A DNA stretch of 64,000 nucleotides from Hymenobacter sp. PAMC 26628 (GCF_001562275.1 NZ_CP014304.1:2604001-2668000); one strand, 5' to 3'. Positions 47,505 to 56,960 are shown, numbered from the stretch's first letter. The notes: generated by a model not told the origin, from the letters alone. Translations and numbers: made by a program.

Positions 47505-48434
47505 CTAAGCACGGGTATCGGCCAGTTGGCGAAACTGCCGCGGCGTGGTGGCGGTGTGCCGCTTGAAGAAATTCGCAAAATGGGCAGGCTCTCTAAAGGA
47601 AAGCCGGTAGGTGATTTCCTTGACCGTGAGTCGGGTTTGGGAGAGCAGCATTTTGGCTAGCGCGATAAGGTGCTCGTGCAGCAGCTCGTGGGCAGTTTTG
47701 CCGGTCGCGCGCTTCACGGCGGCGTTCAGGTAGTTGGGGTGAAGGGCGAGCTTATCGGCATAGAAAGCCACGCTGCGGTTGGTGCCGGTGTCCGGTGCCT
47801 TGAAGAAGGCATCCAGCAACCGCTTGAATTCCCCGGCAATGGCCAAGTCGTTCGGTGTGCCCGCATTCGCCGGGGACGGCGTGCCGCAGTGGTGCCGCTC
47901 GTAGATGCGCCGTATCTGCAAAAGATATAATTGCAAGTACGTGCTAATCAGGCCCAAACGGCCGCGTTTACTGCCCTGGTATTCGGCGAGCAGTTGGTCA
48001 AAAGTGCTTTTCAAGACCGCAGTCTCTTCGGGCTCCAACTCAAAGGGCGTGGCCCGGTCGAGCCGCAGAAAGGGCATATCAGCAATTAAGGCGGCCAGAA
48101 ATGAGCACTTGGCCAGGAAGGCTTCGGTAAACGCCACGTAGAAGCAGGTTGCGCCACGGGGCGTGCCCCCGGCAGATAATATCTGATAAAGCAGCTTAAA
48201 GAACAAGATGGGCTTCGCCAAATTAAGCACCGACGACGTGGCTACCGGGTTGAGATGCACCGACGTGTACACCGATATCAAATATATCCGGTGCCGAAAA
48301 GTCTGAAAGCAGTGTTCCTCACCATCCGCCTCTTTTCGCCGAATATCCAGGTCGTCTTCCAGCGGCTGCGGGCCGCCCACGTGTTTAAAAAACTGCTTTA
48401 AGTCTTTTACTTCCTGTACTTTCACTTCCAGCAT
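47505..48434 (-). CDS. AraC-family transcriptional regulator
   Basis: 309 residues from MLEVKVQEVKDL (48434); the longer frame adds 27 residues without similarity. The C-terminal DNA-binding region has SVAFYADKLALHPNYLNAAVKRATGKTAHELLHEHLIALAKMLL and LTVKEITYRLSFREPAHFANFFKRHTATTPRQFR, both HTH units intact. The N-terminal half is a cupin-like sensor. It lies about 90 bp before the broken hydrolase gene in the same direction. Confidence 0.87.
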   Translation of the reverse strand: MLEVKVQEVKDLKQFFKHVGGPQPLEDDLDIRRKEADGEEHCFQTFRHRIYLISVYTSVHLNPVATSSVLNLAKPILFFKLLYQILSAGGTPRGATCFYVAFTEAFLAKCSFLAALIADMPFLRLDRATPFELEPEETAVLKSTFDQLLAEYQGSKRGRLGLISTYLQLYLLQIRRIYERHHCGTPSPANAGTPNDLAIAGEFKRLLDAFFKAPDTGTNRSVAFYADKLALHPNYLNAAVKRATGKTAHELLHEHLIALAKMLLSQTRLTVKEITYRLSFREPAHFANFFKRHTATTPRQFRQLADTRA

Positions 48435-48667
48435 AAGAACACGGATGTTTAAAAAAAGGGTGCTGCGGGGCCCGAGTGCCCAGCGCCTGCGCGACGCGCC
48501 TAGCCGCTTGCCCATCCTGGGTGACGCGGCGGACCTCCTCGGCTCAGAAGGCCCGCATCATACTTGGTTCTAAGCCGTTTGCCGGCTGATTTCTCTGCTT
48601 CCATGACAAGGAAACATTACTTTCGCCGTGTCAATTTCTACCCGGCCAGCCCAACTAATAAACAAAT

Positions 48668-50857
48668 ATGAAAAGCATTTTTCTGTTTTTTTTAGTAACT
48701 GTACCACTGAAATCAACTCCAAGTGTACAAAACACTTACTTCAAAAGCTCCCGGACAACTTACAGTAATAGTGTTTTTCGGGCTAAGACCGCGCAAAAAT
48801 CGGCCGTTGCTCATGCTAAGCGAACGAATAAAAGTGCTCGTAGCAAAACAAGCAGTCGGCAGCACCAGACTAATAGTAAGCTGCTAGCACCCACTACTCC
48901 ACCAACTTATGGCAGTTTTGGCTTTGATACATCCGGGATGGATAGAAGTGTGAAGCCCGGCGACGACTTCTATGCTTTTGCCAATGGCACCTGGCAGAAG
49001 AATACGGAGATTCCGGCTACTCACGGTAGCTACGGGATGTTCAATAAGCTTCAAGAGCTCTCGTTCAGCCGTATCCGCAGCATTTTAGAGGATGCCGAAA
49101 CACACGCCGGCTCCCAATTGGGTGATTTTTACGCAAGCTTTCTGGATGAGGCCACCACCGACCGCAAGGGGCTAGCCCCCCTTAAGCCATGGATGGAGCA
49201 GATTGCGGCTGCTAAGGACAAATCGGCGCTGGCGGCTACCACTGCCGCACTCCAGCGCCAAGGAATTAGAACCATTTTCGACCTGCCTGGCCCGCTACAA
49301 CAACCAGTTTCACCCGACGATAAGCAGCCGCAAGTGGAGGTGTTTCATTTGCTTCAAGGCGGCCTCGGGCTTCCCAGTCGTGATTACTACCTTAAGAATG
49401 ATGCGGCGCTAGTGCTAGCCCGTAGCGCCTACGTCACGTATCTGACGCGGTTGCTGGAGCTGGCTGGTCAGGCGAATGCCGCGACGCGCGCGCAGGCAGT
49501 CCTGGCATTTGAGCAGAAAATTGCCCAAGTACACTGGACCGGGGTTGATTCCCGCGACGTGAACAAGTCGTATAATCGCTGGACTTCAGCAGATTTTGTT
49601 GCCAAGGCTCCTGGATTCGACTGGCCCAGCTACCTCGCGGGGCTGGGCTTAAGCAAGCAAGCAATGTTTATTGTTGGGCAGCCCAGCGCGTTTACGGGTG
49701 AGGCGCGGGCCTGGACAGCGGCATCGCTGGCCGTCCTCCAAGACCATCTGCTTCTCCACCTGCTCGATAAATACGCGCCTTACCTTTCCAAACCCTTCGT
49801 CGACGCGCACTTTGCGTTCCGGGGGACCGCCCTGACTGGCACTCTCCAAAACCAGGCGCGCTGGGAACGCGGCGTTGACCTCGTGACGCTGCAGATGCGG
49901 GATGCGGTGGGCCAACGCTACGTGGCGAAATTTTTCCCACCCGAAACCAAGGCTGTGGCCGACCGAATAATACGCACTGTTGTTGCCGCTTGGCGCGAAC
50001 GACTGAAGTCAATAGCTTGGATGTCTCCCGCTACGCGCGAGAAGGCGCGGGCGAAGTTGGCCGCCATGCTACCGCTGGTTGGCTACACCAGCCATTGGCG
50101 TAACTATGCAACCCTTCGGGTTGTGCGCGGCGACTTGGTCGGCAATGTGCAGCGTGCCTATGCCTTTGAGTTTCAGTATCAGCTTAGCAAACTCACTGCC
50201 CCCACTAACCGGGACGATTGGGATATGACACCGATGCGGGTTGATGCGGAGGAAGACCCCGTCAGAAATATTATCACCATTCCGGCCGCCATTCTGCAGC
50301 CGCCCTATTTTGACCCCAAGGCTGATTTGGCGGTTAATTATGGTGGCATCGGGGCCTTCATTGGCCATGAGATTAGCCATTTATTTGATGACCAAGGCCG
50401 CAAGTACGACCCTGCCGGCAAACTTACTGATTGGTGGACCCCAGCGGACGTAGCACGTTTTACGGTGCTCACCGACCAGCTTATTAAGCAGTACGATGCC
50501 TATGAGCCCATCACAGGCCAACACATTCAGGGAGGGCTCACCCTGGGTGAGAACATGGCCGACCTGGCCGGCATCACCGTTGGCCACCAAGCCTATAGGA
50601 TGGCGCTGGGCGGCAAAGCGGCACCCCTACTAGATGGCTTTACGGGCGAGCAGCGCTTCTACCTCGGCTGGGCGCAGATATGGCGGGTTAAGTACCGGGA
50701 GTCGGCCTTGCGCGCACAGTTGCTTAGTGACCCCCATCCGCCAGGGCAGCAACGCGTGGCCGAAGTTCGAAACCGCAGCGATTGGTATAAGGCATTTAGC
50801 GTGCAAGCCGGTCAGCAGCTTTACCTCCCTGCATCTGAGCGCGTACAGATTTGGTAA
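48668..50857 (+). CDS. M13-family zinc metallopeptidase (neprilysin-like)
   Basis: 729 residues. After a short hydrophobic leader there is a Ser/Thr/Lys-rich linker to about residue 75, then DRSVKPGDDFYAFANGTW, the usual start of the mature M13 domain. The zinc site is complete: IGHEISHLFDDQGR and ENMADLAGI (usually ENIADLGG). The C-terminus ends in RVQIW, close to the family end. It should be an exported or membrane-anchored oligopeptidase. The first 230 bp are clearly more AT-rich than neighbouring genes. Confidence 0.9.
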   Translation: MKSIFLFFLVTVPLKSTPSVQNTYFKSSRTTYSNSVFRAKTAQKSAVAHAKRTNKSARSKTSSRQHQTNSKLLAPTTPPTYGSFGFDTSGMDRSVKPGDDFYAFANGTWQKNTEIPATHGSYGMFNKLQELSFSRIRSILEDAETHAGSQLGDFYASFLDEATTDRKGLAPLKPWMEQIAAAKDKSALAATTAALQRQGIRTIFDLPGPLQQPVSPDDKQPQVEVFHLLQGGLGLPSRDYYLKNDAALVLARSAYVTYLTRLLELAGQANAATRAQAVLAFEQKIAQVHWTGVDSRDVNKSYNRWTSADFVAKAPGFDWPSYLAGLGLSKQAMFIVGQPSAFTGEARAWTAASLAVLQDHLLLHLLDKYAPYLSKPFVDAHFAFRGTALTGTLQNQARWERGVDLVTLQMRDAVGQRYVAKFFPPETKAVADRIIRTVVAAWRERLKSIAWMSPATREKARAKLAAMLPLVGYTSHWRNYATLRVVRGDLVGNVQRAYAFEFQYQLSKLTAPTNRDDWDMTPMRVDAEEDPVRNIITIPAAILQPPYFDPKADLAVNYGGIGAFIGHEISHLFDDQGRKYDPAGKLTDWWTPADVARFTVLTDQLIKQYDAYEPITGQHIQGGLTLGENMADLAGITVGHQAYRMALGGKAAPLLDGFTGEQRFYLGWAQIWRVKYRESALRAQLLSDPHPPGQQRVAEVRNRSDWYKAFSVQAGQQLYLPASERVQIW

Positions 50858-50970
50858 CTGCGCGTGAAATACCAAGGGAAACAGTACAATATGATGCTCA
50901 CCTCATAACGGGCGTAGAGGACTCTACTAACCGCAAGATGAAAATTATTTTTCCAAAATAGCCTTGTAAC

Positions 50971-51590
50971 TGGGGTGGTCGGGTGCCAGTGGACACGGAG
51001 CTAAGGTAGGTTGATTTTCAGGTCGCGTTCAAATTGGTGGGGCGAGCGGTAATCCAAGGCGGAGTGGCGGCGGTCGAAGTTGAAGTAGGGGTCGAAATAA
51101 TGGGCCACTTCCAGGCGGGCTTCTTCGGGGGAGGCAAAGGGGGTGCCCGGCGGCAACAATTCGGTGTTGAGCGTGCTCCAGCCCGCCTCGGCCTGGGCGT
51201 TGTCGTAGGGGTTGCCCGGCCGGCTGAAGCTGGGCACGGCCCCGGCTTGCGCGATGCGGGCGCGGCAAGCGGCGCTGGTGTACTGGCTGCCCCGGTCGGC
51301 GTGGACAATCAGGCCCGGCGCGGGTTGGCGTAGCGTCAGGGCGTGTTCCAGGGCGTGGAGCACCAACTCGGTGGGCATCTGGGCGGCCAGGTGCCAGCCC
51401 ACCACGCGCCTCAAGCAGGCATCGCGCCACGTGGCCCCGTAGCCCCAGTGCCCGCCCACCAGGGGCAAGTACGTGATGTTGTTCCCGACCCAGACTTGGT
51501 TCGGGGCGGTGGGCGCAGGCTGGCCCAGCAAGCGGTTTTCGGCCACGGTGGCGGTTGGGTCGGCGACGGTGGTACGGGGCCAACCGCCTC
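50971..51590 (-). mobile_element. Truncated IS3-family element with OrfB C-terminal part
   Basis: One end (GGTGGTCGGGT at 50974) matches the right end of the IS3 element at 57014-59468. The minus-strand frame ending at 51001 has NQVWVGNNITYLPL, LIVHADRGSQYTS, FSRPGNPYDNAQAE and YFNFDRRHSALDYRSPHQFE, the C-terminal DDE core of an IS3 OrfB. OrfA, the OrfB N-terminus and the other end are missing: similarity stops near 51585. Confidence 0.8.
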
Positions 51591-51742
51591 ACGCAAGAGG
51601 CCAAGGTGTTGCTGCGGCAAACCAGCTGGATTATCTCCGAAATCGCCGCCGGCCCGGGCTTCACCGACGGGGCGCATTTTCCAGCGCCTTCAAGCGGCAA
51701 ACGTCCTTTTCGCCCGTGGCTTGCCGGCGGGCGGGCGAATAG
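51585..51742 (+). pseudogene. C-terminal remnant of an AraC-family regulator
   Basis: The plus strand reads LTQEAKVLLRQTSWIISEIAAGPGFTDGAHF and, after a 1-nt shift, FSSAFKRQTSFSP to a stop at 51742. This is the second HTH of an AraC protein (IAA..GF.D.AHFSRAFKR). The rest of the gene is lost at the junction with the truncated IS3 element. The neighbouring SDR gene may once have been its target. Confidence 0.75.
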
Positions 51743-51856
51743 GTTGATTTTTACAAGAAATGAATTGGCATATACCAGCCCGCGGCTAGTCGCCCGGCGC
51801 GCCGGGCCGTACAATCAGCACTGCCGGATAGGCAGGCAACCAGCCTCTTTTTTTCC

Positions 51857-52594
51857 ATGAATCTTTCCAACAACACCGTGCTCATCACGGGGGGCGCGTC
51901 GGGCATTGGGCTGGCCCTGGCCGTGCGCTTCCAGCAGGCCGGCGGCACGGTCATCGTCGTGGGCCGCCGCGCCGACAAGCTCGCCAAGGCCGCGCAGCAG
52001 CACCCCGGCCTGCACACGCACGTGGCCGACGTGGCCACGGCCGCCGACCGCGTGGCCCTGGCCGCCTGGGTCATGGCCGAGTTTCCGGGCCTCAACGTGC
52101 TGGTGAACAACGCCGGCGTGCAAAACCGGGTATCCTTCGCCGACCTGGCCGCCGACTGGGACAGCCGCCGCCAGGAAATCGCCATCAACCTCGAAGCGCC
52201 CCTGCACCTGAGCGCCTTGCTCGCGCCGCACCTGGGCCAGCAGCCCGGCGCGGCCATCGTCAACGTGACCTCGGGGCTGGCCTTCGTGCCGGTGGCGGGG
52301 CTGCCCATCTACTGCGCCACCAAGGCGGCCATGCACTCGGTCACGCTTTCACTGCGCCAGCAGCTGTTGCCGACGGGCGTGCAGGTGGTCGAAATCGTTC
52401 TCCCGGCCGTGGATACCGACCTCGGCGGGCCCGGCCTGCACACCCACGGGGTGCCCCTCGATGCCTTCGCCGATGCCGTGATGGCCCGCGTGGCGGCCGG
52501 CGAGCTGGAAGTGAGCTACGCTTCTTCGGAAAAGGGCCGCCTGGCCTCGCGGGCGGAGGCGGAGGCGGCGTTCAAGCAGATAAATAATCGGTAA
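51857..52594 (+). CDS. SDR oxidoreductase (DltE-like)
   Basis: 245 residues. TGGASGIGLALA cofactor motif, NNAGVQNR, Ser in NVTSGLAFVP, YCATKAAMHS with Tyr and Lys, and the C-terminal RAEAEAAFKQINNR. The group is often called DltE-like in annotations, without a demonstrated link to D-alanylation here. It is preceded by an AraC remnant. Confidence 0.87.
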   Translation: MNLSNNTVLITGGASGIGLALAVRFQQAGGTVIVVGRRADKLAKAAQQHPGLHTHVADVATAADRVALAAWVMAEFPGLNVLVNNAGVQNRVSFADLAADWDSRRQEIAINLEAPLHLSALLAPHLGQQPGAAIVNVTSGLAFVPVAGLPIYCATKAAMHSVTLSLRQQLLPTGVQVVEIVLPAVDTDLGGPGLHTHGVPLDAFADAVMARVAAGELEVSYASSEKGRLASRAEAEAAFKQINNR

Positions 52595-52703
52595 TGGCCT
52601 GCTGCGCTGGGTTTAGTGTGTATTAAGCGCTCCGCCTGAACGGCGCCAATAGGATTTCACGACGCATCCAAGCGTTCAATAACCGACTACCCCTCCTTCC
52701 AAA

Positions 52704-54281
52704 ATGCGTTATTTCCTTAGTAACCGCTTTTGCCAACTAGTGCTAGCCGTGGGCATAGGCACCCTGCTGAACGGCTGCGGCAGTCAAAACGCCGAAACCA
52801 GAATAGTGGACCCACCCACGGTGACGGGCGGGCAGCTCCTGCTCACCGGCGTCACGGTCGTGGATACCCACGACGGCCACCTCAGCCCCAACATGAGCGT
52901 GCTGCTGGGCGGCGGCAAGATTATCAGCCTCACGCCCACCGGCCCTACCCCCCCGGCGGGCGCGGGCGCGGCCAAGGTGATTGACGCGCGCGGCAAGTTC
53001 GTGGTGCCGGGCTACCTCGAAATGCACGCCCATCCGCTCATCTCGCGCGACGTGCCGGGCAGCCTGGCGCTGTTTTTGGCCAACGGCATCACCGGCTTCC
53101 GGCAGATGAACGGCACGCCCGAGCTGCTCGAAAAGCGGCGGAACGGCACGCTGCGCCTGGGCCCCGACGCGCCCGAGCTGCTGGCCATGCCGGGCGAAGT
53201 GCTGAACCCGCTCAACGCGGGCTCGCCCGAGGCGGTAGTGCAGGAAGTGCGGAAGCAGAAAGCCGAGGGGGCCGATTTTATTAAAGTAGTGACGGTGAGC
53301 GTGCCCACGTTCTTCACGGCGCAGGCCGAGGCCAAGCGCCTGGGGCTGCCCTTTGTGGGCCACCTGCCCGAGGGCGTGCCGGTACAGCAGGCCTCGCGGG
53401 GCGGTATGAAGTCCATCGAACACTTGGGCCCCAACGACGGCCTGCTGGTGGCATGCTCCACCGAAGAGGGCCGGCTGGAACAGGAAATTGCCCGCCTACC
53501 CCCGGTGAAGGGCCCACCGGTGAAAATTCCCTTCGCCGATAAGCTACTGGCCGACAAGCTGGAGCGCATCATCATCAACCCGCTCGTGCCCACCCCGCCG
53601 GCCGACTTTGCCCGGCTGCAACGCGCCATCGATACCTACAGCGACGCGAAAGATCGGCAACTCGCCGCGCAGCTCGTGGCCGACGGCACCTGGCAGGTGC
53701 CCACCCTCATCCGCCTGCGAACGATGGAGCTGGGCGACGCCCCCGAGTACGTCAACGACCCCAACCAGCGCTACATCCCGGCCGTTACGGCTAAGAAGTG
53801 GCACGAGGTGGGCCAGGATTTCACCCAAAAGCTGACGCCGGCCTTCAAGGCCACTTACCGCAACTTGTACGCCCTGCAATTGCGGCTGGCCAAGCTCTTC
53901 GAGGAAACCCACGTGCCGATGCTGGCCGGGAGCGACTTTGGCGGGGGCTGGCTGGTGCCGGGCTTTTCACTGCACCAGGAGTTTGACGAGCTGCAAAAAG
54001 CCGGGCTGGCCCCGCTCACCGTGCTGCAAATGACCACCTTAAACGGGGCCAAATTTCTGAACCGCACCGCCGACACGGGCAGCGTGGAGCCGGGCAAAAA
54101 CGCCAACCTCGTGCTGCTCGACGCCAACCCGCTGGCCGACGTGCAGAACCTGCACCGCATCTGCGCCGTAGTGCGCGCCGGCCGCTACTACGCCCACGCC
54201 GACCTGGAGAACCTCAAGCAGCAGGTGGCTACCCGGCAGGCGGCGGGGCGGCGGCAGGCAACCTTTTTACTGCCTAAATGA
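52704..54281 (+). CDS. Amidohydrolase-family lipoprotein
   Basis: 525 residues. The N-terminus ends in a lipobox (LLNGC at about residues 22-26), so it should be lipid-anchored. The metal-dependent hydrolase fold is seen in LLLTGVTVVDT, GKFVVPGYLEMHAHPL (first His pair), PFVGHLPEGVP, SIEHLGP and MLAGSDFGGGW with the catalytic Asp. It belongs with imidazolonepropionase/dipeptidase-like amidohydrolases; the substrate is unknown. A group of three amidohydrolase genes lies here on the same strand. Confidence 0.85.
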   Translation: MRYFLSNRFCQLVLAVGIGTLLNGCGSQNAETRIVDPPTVTGGQLLLTGVTVVDTHDGHLSPNMSVLLGGGKIISLTPTGPTPPAGAGAAKVIDARGKFVVPGYLEMHAHPLISRDVPGSLALFLANGITGFRQMNGTPELLEKRRNGTLRLGPDAPELLAMPGEVLNPLNAGSPEAVVQEVRKQKAEGADFIKVVTVSVPTFFTAQAEAKRLGLPFVGHLPEGVPVQQASRGGMKSIEHLGPNDGLLVACSTEEGRLEQEIARLPPVKGPPVKIPFADKLLADKLERIIINPLVPTPPADFARLQRAIDTYSDAKDRQLAAQLVADGTWQVPTLIRLRTMELGDAPEYVNDPNQRYIPAVTAKKWHEVGQDFTQKLTPAFKATYRNLYALQLRLAKLFEETHVPMLAGSDFGGGWLVPGFSLHQEFDELQKAGLAPLTVLQMTTLNGAKFLNRTADTGSVEPGKNANLVLLDANPLADVQNLHRICAVVRAGRYYAHADLENLKQQVATRQAAGRRQATFLLPK

Positions 54282-54390
54282 TTGGCTAGTAGGATTATTT
54301 TTGAGTAAGAGGAATGTAAAGGAACGTCATGCTCATCTGGCGTCCGCCTGTCGAAGCAGGACGGTCTTGCTCATTATTAACCAACCGACT

Positions 54391-54572
54391 ATGGGCAACG
54401 CCTCCGCTCCCCTGGCCCCGGCCACCACGCTGCGCCGCCTCGAAGGCCCAGCCAAGGTACTGGGCCAGGTGCGCTACGCCGGCGACCTGAGCCGCCGCGA
54501 GGCTGGCCCCGACCTGGCCGTGGCCCTCACGAGCACGCAGGCCAGCGGCTCACCTCCCTGCCCATGCGCCTC
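54391..54572 (+). pseudogene. N-terminal remnant of a molybdopterin-dependent oxidase large subunit
   Basis: About 55 residues read MGNASAPLAPATTLRRLEGPAKVLGQVRYAGDLS and ALTSTQASG, the usual N-terminus of the xanthine dehydrogenase/aldehyde oxidase molybdenum subunit (R.EG.AKV.G.A.Y..D, then ST.A.G). In another frame it continues RLTSLPMRLDQLLNAE, so a frameshift lies near 54547. Coding similarity ends inside the fold-back palindrome at 54548-54615. Confidence 0.6.
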
Positions 54573-54615
54573 GACCAGCTGTTGAATGCTGAGGCGCATG
54601 GGCAGGGAGGTGAGC
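54548..54615. repeat. Perfect 25-bp fold-back palindrome with 18-nt loop
   Basis: Arms 54548-54572 and 54591-54615 are exact reverse complements (starting GCTCACCTCCCTGCCC). The left arm is coding sequence of the molybdopterin enzyme remnant; the right arm is its inverted copy, after which the gene similarity ends. Confidence 0.85.
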
Positions 54616-54655
54616 GGGGGTAAGAAAATAATGTAAGCGCGTCGTACCAGTAGAC

Positions 54656-54751
54656 CGTCATGCGGAACGCAGTGAAGCATCTCCACCGCTTCGTTGCAAC
54701 GGCCTTGATTAGTAATGTGGTAGGGATGCTTTACTGCGCTCAGCATGACGG
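54656..54751. repeat. Intergenic palindromic element (REP/MITE-like)
   Basis: Two 27-bp arms starting CCGTCATGC pair with three mismatches around a 42-bp centre. A partial similar sequence (CGTCATGCTCATCTGG) is at about 54328. The arrangement is that of a dispersed intergenic repeat. Confidence 0.6.
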
Positions 54752-54814
54752 GCGTTTTTACCTGCTGCCCACCTCCTAACCCGACTATCTTACCCTAACC
54801 CTCTTTCCACAAGC

Positions 54815-55804
54815 ATGAAAATCATTGGTTTAGAAGAACATTTCTGGACGCCTGAGCTGGCCGACGCCCTCACCAGCCTGCCGCCCGAGCAGCAGGACGA
54901 CGTGCTAAAGGGCTATCCGCAGGACTTCAAAGACAAGCTGGCCGACCTGGGAGAGGGCCGGCTGCGGCACATGGACCTCATCGGGCTCGACATGATGGTG
55001 CTCTCGGTGTCGTCGCCGGGGGCGCAGGGCCTACCCCCCGCCCAGGCGGTGGCGCTGGCCCGGCAGGCCAACGACCGCCTGGCCGCCGCCGTCAAGGCCC
55101 ACCCCGACCGTTTCGCCGGCTTCGCCACGCTGCCCACGCCTGACCCGGCCGCCGCCGTGCGGGAGCTGGAGCGCGCCGTGCAAGAGCTGGGCTTCAAGGG
55201 GGCCCTGATAAACGGGCGCACCGGCGACAAGTACCTCGACCACCCCGACTTTCGGCCCCTGCTGGCCAAGGCCGCCGAGTTGGACGTGCCCATCTACCTG
55301 CACCCGCAAATCGCGCCCAAGCCGGTGCGCGCCCTCTACTACGACGGCTTCGACCCCGAGCTGAGCATCGCCTTCGCCAGCAGCGGTTGGGGCTGGCACC
55401 TCGACGCGGGCATCGGGGCGTTGCGCCTGATTCTGTCCGGCGTGTTCGACGAGCTGCCCAGTTTGCAGTTCATCCTGGGGCACTGGGGTGAGATGGTGAC
55501 CTTCTACCTCGACCGGGCCAACGACATGAGCGCCCGGCTGGCCCAGGCGGGCCGGAAAAAATCGGTGGCCGAGTATTTCCGCCAGAACTTCTACCTCACC
55601 AGCAGCGGCCTCTTCGTCACGCCCTACTTGCAGCGCGCGCTGAACGTGATGGGGGCCGACCGGGTCATGTTTTCCTCGGATTATCCCTTCCGGTATTTCC
55701 CCGACGGCACGGCCCGCAGCTTCCTGGAGCAAGCCCCGATTTCGTTTGATGACAAGGCCAAAATCGGCCACCTCAACGCCGAGCGCCTGCTCAAGCTGAA
55801 GTAG
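54815..55804 (+). CDS. Amidohydrolase (ACMSD / gamma-resorcylate decarboxylase-like)
   Basis: 329 residues starting MKIIGLEEHFWTPELADAL. E-x-H replaces the usual H-x-H metal motif, as in some members of the amidohydrolase-2 family. Later RFAGFATLPTPDPAAAVRELERAV, IYLHPQIAP with the metal His, LGHWGEMV and FSSDYPFRYF with the catalytic Asp are typical. The family contains metal-dependent decarboxylases and hydrolases of aromatic acids; the substrate is unknown. Confidence 0.85.
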   Translation: MKIIGLEEHFWTPELADALTSLPPEQQDDVLKGYPQDFKDKLADLGEGRLRHMDLIGLDMMVLSVSSPGAQGLPPAQAVALARQANDRLAAAVKAHPDRFAGFATLPTPDPAAAVRELERAVQELGFKGALINGRTGDKYLDHPDFRPLLAKAAELDVPIYLHPQIAPKPVRALYYDGFDPELSIAFASSGWGWHLDAGIGALRLILSGVFDELPSLQFILGHWGEMVTFYLDRANDMSARLAQAGRKKSVAEYFRQNFYLTSSGLFVTPYLQRALNVMGADRVMFSSDYPFRYFPDGTARSFLEQAPISFDDKAKIGHLNAERLLKLK

Positions 55805-55809
55805 GCCTT

Positions 55810-55886
55810 GGTGCGGACGCTACGAGTCCGCGCCTGCTGAGTGGTGCCCCTTTTCCCGCCGTTCGCGGACTCGCCGGGTCCGCGCC
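55810..55886. repeat. Imperfect intergenic palindrome
   Basis: 23-bp arms (55810-55832 and 55864-55886; shared core GAGTCCGCG) with about five mismatches and a 31-nt loop lie between the two amidohydrolase genes. It may act as a hairpin attenuator or be a dispersed repeat. Confidence 0.5.
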
Positions 55887-55917
55887 ACCCTGATTTTCCC
55901 CACATAATCAACTTCTT

Positions 55918-56907
55918 ATGTCTGACCAAACCCAAGCTACCCCGGCCCCCCCGGCGACCGGCCGCCGGCTGACCGGCATCATCGACGTGCACTCGCACGC
56001 CACCTTCGACATTGGCGCGGGCCCCCCGCGGCTGAACCAGCCCAAATGGACGGCGGAGCTGGCCCTGGCCATGATGGACGCCAACGAGGTAGCCGCCACG
56101 GTGCTGACCTTACCCTACGCCGCCAACAAGGCCGAAGGTGCCGCGGCCCGCGACATTGCCCGCCGCGTGAACGAGCAGCTGGCCGCCGTGGTGCAGAAAT
56201 ACCCGACCCGCTTCACGGCCCTGGCCACGGTGCCGGGCCGCGACATCGACGGCACCCTGGCCGAGATGAGCTACGCCCTCGACACGCTGGGCCTGGACGG
56301 CGTCTCGACCGAAACGAGCATCAACGACGTGTACCTGGGCGATGCCCGCTACACCCCCTGGTTCGAGGAAATGAACCGGCGAGGCACCACCCTTTTCGCG
56401 CATCCGGCTTTCGCACGGGCCTCCGAGCCGCTCAGCCTGGGCCTGAACCCGTCCCTGCTGGAGTTCATGTTTGACAGTACCCGGATGCTGACCAACCTGG
56501 TGCTGACCGGCACGAAGGAAAGATTCTCGGCCATCAACATCATCACGACCCACGCGGGCGGCACGCTGCCCTTCCTGCTCACCCGCCTGCAAACCTTGAC
56601 CCAGGCCTTCGGCACGGGCGAAGGGCAGGTGCCGCTGACGCCCGAGCAGCTGCGCGCCGGCTTCGCCTCGTTCTACTACGACCTGACGGCCGCCACTTCT
56701 CCGGCCCAGCTCTACGCCCTGGCGCAGCTGGTGCCGCCCGCGCGCCTGCTCATGGGCTTCGACCTGCCGTTCATGCCGGACTGGTCCTTTGCTCCCACCC
56801 GCCATGACGTAGAAAACTGGTCGGGCTTCGCCGATGCCGACCTGCCGCTGGTAGCGCACGACAACGCCCTGGGGCTGTTCCCCGGCCTAGCCGGGCGGCT
56901 GGCGTAG
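55918..56907 (+). CDS. Amidohydrolase (ACMSD-like)
   Basis: 329 residues. IIDVHSHATFD carries the H-x-H metal motif, RFTALATVPGRDIDGTLAEM the family substrate-loop region, TLFAHPAFAR the next His, ITTHAGGTLPFLLTRL the third, and LLMGFDLPFMPDWSF the Asp. It differs from the neighbour at 54815 in keeping the H-x-H pair. The spacing of 113 bp with a palindrome leaves open whether they are one transcript. A good terminator follows. Confidence 0.85.
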   Translation: MSDQTQATPAPPATGRRLTGIIDVHSHATFDIGAGPPRLNQPKWTAELALAMMDANEVAATVLTLPYAANKAEGAAARDIARRVNEQLAAVVQKYPTRFTALATVPGRDIDGTLAEMSYALDTLGLDGVSTETSINDVYLGDARYTPWFEEMNRRGTTLFAHPAFARASEPLSLGLNPSLLEFMFDSTRMLTNLVLTGTKERFSAINIITTHAGGTLPFLLTRLQTLTQAFGTGEGQVPLTPEQLRAGFASFYYDLTAATSPAQLYALAQLVPPARLLMGFDLPFMPDWSFAPTRHDVENWSGFADADLPLVAHDNALGLFPGLAGRLA

Positions 56908-56925
56908 GCGGTTTCAATGATTCGT

Positions 56926-56960
56926 AAAAGCCCCTGGCCAGTACTTGGCTAGGGGCTTTT
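56926..56960 (+). terminator. Intrinsic terminator after the amidohydrolase
   Basis: A 15-bp stem AAAAGCCCCTGGCCA with one mismatch and a 5-nt loop ends in TTTT, 19 bp after the stop codon. The flanking A and T runs suit termination in both directions. Confidence 0.85.

Noticed and set aside
48603..48635. TGACA...TGTCA inverted repeat upstream of the M13 peptidase
   Set aside because: The half-sites are over 20 nt apart and the fixed spacing to a -7 octamer is missing; probably chance.
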